From: Phylloscopus collybita
Taxonomy: Eukaryota > Chordata > Aves > Passeriformes > Phylloscopidae
DNA: 64,000 bases
NCBI GenBank assembly: GCA_027886175.1
Contig: JAJNNQ010000029.1
Coordinates: forward strand, 1,798,001-1,862,000
Reading direction: 5' to 3'
Positions 57,256 to 64,000 of this stretch are shown here, piece by piece. The notes beneath the pieces are model-generated. The model was given only the letters and a program-made list of their open reading frames with translations. It ran no database searches and was not told the origin of the DNA. Within the stretch, counting starts at the first letter, position 1. Every line of letters begins with the position of its first letter. Position numbers and translations under genes: made by a program.

Positions 57256-59841
57256 CAGTTCAAAATTAACTTCCACTCAATTAAAGAATAAATATCTAGG
57301 GATAAATTTCTTTTCTTGTGTGTGTGTGGTCTCATAGCAGCAGTAATTTTGCAATTAATAAACCATTTCTATCAATATAATAAACATTGCTTGAAATTAA
57401 TGGCATGGTTTTCAAGACTTATTCTGTTTCCTTGTTTTATTCTGTGTCATATTTTCTGCAAAAAAATAATTTTCAGCATGCGTATCTTGACAGGTAACTG
57501 TTTTGAGCACTAGCAATTCCCCTAACTTGTACAATTTTAACCATAGCAACATGTTAGTAACAAATATATCCTCTGCAACTCATCAAGTTATGGAAAAGAA
57601 CTATGTGCTGTGCTTGCCATGGGAAATGCCTTGAGTAGTATGTAAGGAATACTCAGAAGGAGAGTGAAAATAGCTAGTTAGGTTTGATGAACGGTACTAT
57701 TTGGTTTATTACTGAAGTAGACTCTATCTCTAAAAATTTCTCAAATATGTACAGATTGTGTGAATTAGAGATTTTTAATGACATGACTGACAACTATCAT
57801 TTCATCTGCAGAAGCTTTTCTACAGGTAATTCTAACATGAAGCTGAAATCATAAACCTTAGAAACACAGAATATATTCTATGGAAGATTTAATCCCAATG
57901 GAATCATTTTAACGTGTATATTTTAAGACTGTATCTACTTCTATATATATGTTCAGCCAAGAGCTTCCTAGACTTTGGGTGAATATTGTCAGGGATTATG
58001 TGTTATACCTCTTGTCTGACAAATACTTAGACACCGTCATTTTCTTTTGTGGGAAACTTGTTAATTATGCAGTTAATTATCATGTTGTAATTAGACCTAG
58101 ATATATGAATGTGAAACTGTAATTAATATAAATGGCAGTGGTTATCTGTATCTAGGTCATTTTCCCATGCTTGATAGTATCTGAGAGTGTATGTGAAGAA
58201 CATCTTTTGCATCTAGCATTTTTGTCTTCCCTGAATTTGTCACCTGCACTTTGAACCAGGCTGCAAGTACATCACTACTTGCATCAAGTGCATGAAGATC
58301 CAGTTTACCTTGTGCCTTTTGTAGAAGAAGGCCACCCTTCACAGAAAGCACCAGAAAATTTTGGGAGTCTTTGTCATAAAAAGGGAATACAAAGAGCTTA
58401 TCTAGAAAACAGCAACTGCACAGACTGACAGTAGTAAAGAGCCTCTAAACCTAAGCTTGAAATCAGTTCAAGATGAGTCCTGGGAAATATTACACTTACC
58501 TTATACTTAGTTTTCTGAAGGCAGCCAGCTGTCCCATGGGATGCCAGGGTATATGAACCCCTGATCTGACTTAGAATGCTCTCAGGAACTATAATCTTAG
58601 CAAGAAAGACCATGAAGGCACTTGTTCAATATTTTGATTGTGTGGGACAAGGGCCCTGTCACTCCATCTGACCTTGTATCATAACCTTTTCCAGGCTATT
58701 TTTTTTTGAATTAACTAGAATTACACTTTTACATGAGGAATTCCATGTTTTGATCTCATGCTGCTGACTTTTATTTTTGTTCTAAATGATCTTATTTTTA
58801 AGAAGGGCATGGAGAAATCAGAATTCTGTGACTTACTAAACAGACAGTGGAAAAAGAAGCCTAAAAGAGTAGTTAGGGAAGAAACAGCCTTAAATAAATG
58901 CTCTACAGATCGCCTTTCTGTCAATATTATATAAACAGACATCAGCAACTGTTAGAGGTACTGGGAGATGCATCCATTAAAAACCCCCTAATATTAGATA
59001 TGTCAATGCCACATTTATTCTTTAAGTCAGCAGGAAGTCACACAGTAATATGATGTATAATTCAGCACTTGTAGCTCTGTCAACTTCATTATCTGAACTG
59101 GGAAGGAGCCCTCAAATTTCTAGATACATTGTATATTGATGAAATGCTTTCAGACAAGTACTTACTTGTATCTCATGCGTCTTTTGCTATTAGAACTACT
59201 AAAGCAGTGGAAACTCTTTATTAAACAGTTTTCCATCTTGACTGGCTTATTCAACTTCCACTTAAGTGAAACTGAAGACCATGCTGCATGCTCTATGCTG
59301 ATCTTTAACGATTCAATGCTTGAAGTAATACTTTCCTAAAATACAGGCAAGGTAACACTTTAAAAGAAATATTCTGTTAATAGCATCTTAATGATGTTTA
59401 ATACTGTTTTCCTAGTTTTCTCTATGAAGTTTATTATTTGTGTTCTTGCAAGTTAGCAAGAATAAGGAAATTAACTCTAGATATTCTTTTTAAATCACAT
59501 TGTAAAGAATACCAAATATACAGACCCCAATCAAAATGTTCCATTGACCTTTTCTTAAAACTGATAATTAAAGAGATAGTCTCTGTTTTTGTCTTCCTGC
59601 TTTCAAAAGAGAAGAGTTACTTGTACTCTCTGTCAGGGGTTGAAAGTCTAATAGTCTGATTTTGAACCTGTTAAAAAGGTCTCAATAGAATTTCCCAAGT
59701 TTTAGACAACTCTGTTGTGGTAGAAGAAGTTTAACACAGGCTTTATTTAAGCAAATATTTCCATTAGTACAAGGAATAACATTCTAAAAATGTTTCAGTG
59801 CAAAAAGCTTTGCTTGGTAGGTGCTCATTTGCCTTCTGTCC
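57256..59841. other. AT-rich unique DNA, no gene seen
   Basis: Only chance open frames of up to 75 codons. No repeat or RNA gene recognised. Confidence 0.55.
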
Positions 59842-60343
59842 TGTACTGGTCATGGCTGGAATAGACCATGGAAGGTGGTGTATTTTGAGTTTCTCCTGGA
59901 AATGGTGTTGATAATGCAATGATGTTTCTGTTATTGCTGTGCAAACACATGGCCAAAGCCTTTTCAGCTTGTTGTACCCCCCTGCCGATGAGTTGTCTGA
60001 AAGTTCAACCAGCTGTTGGGAAGGGACACAGCAAGGACAGATTACCCCAATGGATGAAAGGGATATTCCATACCATTAGGGATCATACTAAGCATAAAAA
60101 TCTGGGGATTGTTTTCTGAGGGCCACTGTTCAAGGAAAGGCTGCTCATCAGTTGTCTGCTGATGATAATTTGTTTTCATTTGCAAAATTTGTCTTTCTTG
60201 GTCTTTATTTCTCTAGTTTTTAATTTTTTCTTTCCATTACATTATATAACAATAGTTGTTATTTTTATAGTTACTAAAATGATTTTATTTTTATTATTAA
60301 ACTGCTCTTATCTCCACCATCCTTTTTCTCACTTTTACCCTTT
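59842..60343 (+). mobile_element. ERVL-type LTR, sense, 5' portion
   Basis: The U3 and R landmarks of the common avian ERVL-type LTR appear in order: TGTACTGGTCATGGCTGGAA, GGTGTTGATAATGCAATGATG, GGGATATTCCATACCAT (near 60060), a TATA-like GCATAAAAA (60092-60100), and ATTAAACTGC (ATTAAA at 60296-60301) followed by TCACTTTTACCC. It then stops at an insertion. The matching continuation begins at about 61698. Confidence 0.8.
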
Positions 60344-61697
60344 TGTTTTACTGTAAGAAAAGTTACGGGGATAGATATTCAAAAATTATTTACTTCCCCT
60401 TTAGGTTTAACCAGTCCCTTTACACCAATAAAGAGAGACAAATGCAAGTAGAAAAAAGTGGAAAAAATAACAGTTTACTTAAAAAAAGGAAAAAAGAAAA
60501 AATTAAAAAAAAAAAAAAAAAGAAAAAAGATAAATTACAGCAGGCAAGAAAAGTTACTATAAAAATTACTAGTTACAAAGTTGCTGAAATCTCAAGGACT
60601 GCCCAGGAACCAAGAGAAACCAAAAATGGAGGAGAAACTCCTCCCCCAAGATGGCGCCCTCTGCAGACAGCTGTGTGTGGAGACACAAATATGGCAGCTG
60701 CCCTTGCCCATCTTCCGACTGTGCGTGGAAAGACAGAACAAAGACATACAGAAACCAAACCTCCACAATTACAAAACTACCTCTTCTGCCAAACAACAAT
60801 CAACAGAGCACATAGACAAAACAACCCCCATGAAACCTAGAGACAAAACCAGTCAAAGCCACCTCTTATCTCTCTGTTGGCAGCATCTGTATCAAAAAAA
60901 GTGTCTGGAATGTATCAACACTCTAGTAGCTGGAACTCATTCAGTGGCTGGAATTTGCCATGAGACTTTGTCTTTTCCTTGTCAGAAATGGCCAGCATCT
61001 GTCTGGGCGATGGCACTGGGTGGGCCTGTTCTGTTTTTCCTGGCACGCCCCATCTGTAGACAGGCATTTGAGGAATTTGCTTTGGAGCAGTCAGAGCTGT
61101 AAGAAGCAACTTCCTCGAAAGCTCTCCCAAAGCACTCTCGCGGGAAAAAAAACCAAACCAAAAAAAAAAAAAAAAAAACAAACCAAAAAAACCCACAAAA
61201 ACAAACAAAAAAACACCAAACACGAAACAAACAAAAAAACCAACACAAAAACAAAAACAAAAACAAAAACAAACAAAAAAACCCAAAAAAAACCACAAAA
61301 AAAAACAAAACAACAACAACAACAACAACAAAAAAAAAAAAAAAAAAAAAAACAAAAAAAACCCAAAACAACAACAAAAAAAAAAAAAAAAAAAAAAAAA
61401 ACCCAAAAAACCCCCAACCAAACCAACAAAAAAAAAAACCACAAAAGAAACCCCCAAAAAAGCAAAGAAAGCCAAGGGAAGCCTCCTCCTTTCCTTTAAG
61501 AAGGGAAGGGAAAGAGCAAGAGCCAAGAGGCAAGAGAGTGATGCTTGAACAACCTTGATTGTAAGAAGAACCAGCACTCCACTCCAGTCCCACAATTCTG
61601 TTTCTAGCTTCAGGGTCTTAGAGACACAGTAACAATTTAGGCACATTTGGGCACAGATGAATATGGAATAGAGTAACGTTATGGGTTACCCGGGACA
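60344..61697 (-). mobile_element. A-rich LTR-like insert inside the ERVL LTR
   Basis: The ends are TGTTTTACTGTAAG and GTTACCCGGGACA (TG...CA). Flanks CCTTT (60339-60343) and CCTTC (61698-61702) form a 5-bp duplication with one mismatch. Its right end resembles the right ends of the long LTRs at 41458 and 53744. It holds a GC-richer segment with AAGATGGCGCC (near 60648), a YY1-like site, and a 300-bp A/C tract. Long open frames on both strands here come from the low-complexity tract. Orientation is inferred from the likeness to the other long LTRs. Confidence 0.55.
61141..61440. repeat. A/C low-complexity tract, about 300 bp
   Basis: Almost only A and C on the plus strand: A runs broken by C, ACAAAAACA-type units, a CAA trinucleotide run (about 61310-61331) and A-only runs longer than 15. 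It produces spurious poly-Phe and poly-Lys open frames on the two strands. Confidence 0.95.
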
Positions 61698-61795
61698 CCT
61701 TCTAATTCACTTCTCCTATCCTGCTGGGGTGGGCTAGAGGGAGAGAGAGCTGCAGTTGGTATCTGGGATTTAACTATTTATACTGTTTCATACCT
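61698..61795 (+). mobile_element. ERVL-type LTR, sense, 3' portion
   Basis: CTTCTAATTCACTTCTCC, then CTGGGGTGGGCTAGAGGGAG, AGCTGCAGTTGGTATCTGGG and ATTTAAC follow the U5 end of the ERVL-type LTR ('ctctccccatcccactggggg...gcagctg...ggggttaaac'). The piece completes the LTR interrupted at 60344. The very end is degraded. Confidence 0.65.
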
Positions 61796-62695
61796 AAAAC
61801 ATTCACTATTGTTTCCCAAAAAAATTCTTTTGAATGAATGGGAAATATTGAGGCACTGCAAAGGGAGTTTACAGGTCAGAGTAGATACAGGGTAGATTAG
61901 CTTCTTAATTTTAAACTCTGAGAAACACTGGCCTTCAAGGTTTCAGTAAAGGTTTTGGAGACTGAATGTGTTTGCAACCTCTCCACAACTGTTATTATCA
62001 ACACTGTAGGGCTGCTGTTACCATCAGTACTGTAGGGCTGCTGTGGATTGGCTTTTGCTGAAACTAGTACACAAATGGTTAGATATTGTTGTTTTGTTAG
62101 ACAGTGTAAGCCTCTGCTTTTAATGATAAATCTACAGTCAAGTGTTAAAACTAGTTGAAACCTAGATTTTATGACCTACATATGCCATGACATGAAAACT
62201 GATGGTCATCTTTTAGGGACTAATGTTATGAAAAGTTTTACTAGAAGAGTTCTTGGTCTAGTTTAGTTCTACCTGCGAAATACATGTCTCAGTGGGCAGG
62301 ATGATGGAACATATTTCTTAAGTTTGACATTGCTCACCATCACAGCTAAGTGATATTGATCCTCCTTTTCCCTTCTATAACACTTCCTTGTCATAGAGAT
62401 AGTGTTACTACAAAATATAGTAACTTGACTTCTATATTTCATTACGCTATGTTGTCTCACTCTTTCCTAATTTCTTCATAACAGCAACATAAAATGGTTT
62501 GTGGTGCTCATTGTTCTCCAAGTGTCAGTAATTAGCAGAAAGAACTGCTTTGAGAAATGCTAAAATAATGGTGCCTCCCAAAAACTGTACCTTAAATGAT
62601 GGACTTAGGAAACTACTTCCATTTTAGGACTGTGAACATCTCAGTCTGATATTTAATCCATACTTAATTGGAGAGCAGCACTGCAGAAACATACC
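61796..62695. other. AT-rich unique DNA, no gene seen
   Basis: It includes a small tandem duplication with period 26 (ACTGTAGGGCTGCTGT at 62003-62018 and 62029-62044). Nothing else was recognised. Confidence 0.55.
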
Positions 62696-62727
62696 TCAAA
62701 TTGCCATCCTGGTGGATGGCAATTTGA
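62696..62727. repeat. Perfect 14-bp hairpin at a CR1 5' junction
   Basis: TCAAATTGCCATCC (62696-62709), loop TGGT, GGATGGCAATTTGA (62714-62727). The right arm leads straight into CR1 sequence. Confidence 0.95.
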
Positions 62728-62973
62728 ATATGAGTCAGCAGTGCCCTGGCAGATGGGAGGGACAGCTTGAGTAGTAGCAGGTACAGTGCCGCCCACCACT
62801 CAAGTGAGGTGAATGCCTTGCTTTGCTCTGCCCTGATGCAGCCTCACTTCAAGTGATGGGGCCATTTTGGACACCACGATATGAAGGATATAAAGATGTT
62901 AGAGATCATCCAAAGGAGGGCTATGAAAACAGTGGATGGGTTAGAGGGGAAGCTGTATGAGGAGTGATTGAGG
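62714..62973 (+). mobile_element. CR1 LINE, sense, left half (split copy)
   Basis: Sense CR1 from the 3' part of ORF2 onward: TTTGAATATGAGTCAGCAGTG, then GATGCAGCCTCACTTCAAGTG and AGGAGGGCTATGAAAACAGTG. It ends in GAGGAGTGATTGAGGG, where an unrelated insert begins. Confidence 0.85.
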
Positions 62974-63641
62974 GTCACTATCAGGACTTAGAAGTACGCA
63001 GTCAATTTGTTTCAAAGCCCTGTCAAAGGAGGAAGTTCTTACAAGATAAGCCACCACTACACACACAGATGCCAAATAGGAAGGTGTTAATTTCAGACAT
63101 GGAGGTGAAAAGCTTGGAATTGGCACATCAGACAAGATTTCCTTGTGCAGGCTGTGAGAAAATCCTGGATGCAACAAATATTGGATGCCACAAATGGTGA
63201 ATGCCAGGCCTGGGGGGGCATTTCTGAATAACCTATACAGGCAATAGCTCCCGTCACAGTAAACTGTGGGAAAAGAGGCAACTGCTTACACACATGCCAT
63301 TCCAAACTGCGGTAACAGCACATACCTCTCTGAATATCCAGGACAGACTGTATAAAAGTGGTACCTCCAGAAGAACACTCTGAGGACCTCCACCACCAAG
63401 CAGAAAGAAGAAGGGCCAGCAGGATGCCACAGGATGTCATGTGATGGTGACTGTGTACTCCTTTGCTCTCTCGCTCCCTTGATCCCTCCCTGCATTTATG
63501 ATTAAATAAAATCTGTACCACTGAATTGGTCATATGATCTTATTTGCACCCTAATTTAGGCAGAGACATCTTTTAATAGCAAGACCAAAATATTATTTCA
63601 GGAGTGAGATCCTAACATTATTCCAGTGGATCATAACGATT
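62974..63641 (+). mobile_element. LTR-like insert inside a CR1, sense
   Basis: About 670 bp separate two parts of one CR1. The insert has TATAAAAG (63351-63358) and AATAAA (63505-63510) in the order of an LTR promoter and poly(A) site. It has no coding domain; the open frames on both strands are short. The exact ends are uncertain. GATT occurs near both junctions (62967 and 63638), but I cannot fix a target duplication. Confidence 0.55.
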
Positions 63642-64000
63642 ACTTGACCTGTTCAGCTTGGAGAGGAGACTTACATGAGACCTCATCGTAGTCTACAACT
63701 TCCTTACAAAAGGGAGTGAAGGAGAGGCACTGATCTCATCTATCTGGTGCTCAGTGATAGGACCTGAGGGAATGACCTGAAGTTCTTCCAAAGGAGGTGT
63801 AGGCTGGATACTAGAAAAAGGTTATTCACACAGAGTGTGGCTGGGCACTATAACAGGTTTCCCAGGGAAGTGGTCATGCAACAAACCTCATAGAGTTTAA
63901 GAAACATTTGGATAGCACTCTTAGAGGTTGTCCTGTGCAGGGACAAGAGTCAGATTTTGATGATCCTTAAAGGTCCTTCCAATTCATGGTATTCCAAGAT
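63642..64000 (+). mobile_element. CR1 LINE, sense, right half (3' end)
   Basis: It resumes the CR1 interrupted at 62974: CCTGTTCAGCTTGGAGAGG, then GAGACCTCATCGTAGTCTAC, AAAGGAGGTGTAGGCTGGAT and finally AAAGGTCCTTCCAATTCATG. The window ends within or just at the CR1 tail. Confidence 0.9.

Noticed and set aside
60915..61646. 243-codon minus-strand Phe-rich frame, and its Lys/Thr-rich plus-strand counterpart
   Set aside because: Both are produced by the A/C low-complexity tract, which lacks stop codons in several phases.

Overview
This window looks like AT-rich, gene-poor DNA from a bird, most likely a songbird. The evidence is the repeat content: many CR1 LINE fragments, almost all 5'-truncated, several ending in the avian ATTCTRTG-type 3' microsatellite, and many solo LTRs of endogenous retroviruses, including the common avian ERVL-type LTR. 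I recognise no exon of a host protein-coding gene and no tRNA, rRNA or other RNA gene. Nearly all long open frames lie inside repeats or in low-complexity sequence.

Layout. 1-16 kb is mostly unique AT-rich DNA with microsatellites, small CR1 tails and one short alpharetrovirus-like LTR (9.8-10.05 kb), which lies between the two copies of an exact 26-bp direct repeat. 16.5-20.8 kb holds two antisense CR1 pieces and one GC-rich class I-like LTR. 25.8-32.1 kb holds three sense CR1 pieces, including a 1.8-kb copy (28.5-30.4 kb) that covers most of the reverse transcriptase. 34.1-36.0 kb holds two antisense CR1 copies. 41.5-49.2 kb is a cluster of LTRs, with one CR1 piece. 52.8-55.7 kb holds two more LTRs. 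56.6-57.3 kb is CR1. 59.8-61.8 kb is an ERVL-type LTR split by a second, A-rich LTR-like insert. 62.7-64.0 kb is a CR1 split by another LTR-like insert.

The centrepiece is a young, highly defective endogenous retrovirus at 36352-41453 on the minus strand. It has two LTRs (about 2 percent apart by eye), a 6-bp target duplication, a tRNA-Lys-type primer binding site and a polypurine tract. Its coding content is odd. A betaretrovirus-like matrix domain starting MGQ leads into about 2.3 kb of proline/alanine-rich sequence, and this runs in one open frame into an env leader and the N-terminus of an avian-type surface protein, followed by a fragment of the transmembrane subunit. Capsid, nucleocapsid, protease, polymerase and integrase are absent. 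The 3' LTR also carries an exact 148-bp copy of the proline-rich region in its U3. Nothing suggests the element could act on its own. It is best read as a non-autonomous, internally deleted and recombined provirus and is the most interesting object here.

The retroelements are layered, which gives a relative history: the provirus landed two bases inside the end of an older long LTR, one LTR split an ERVL LTR, and another split a CR1.
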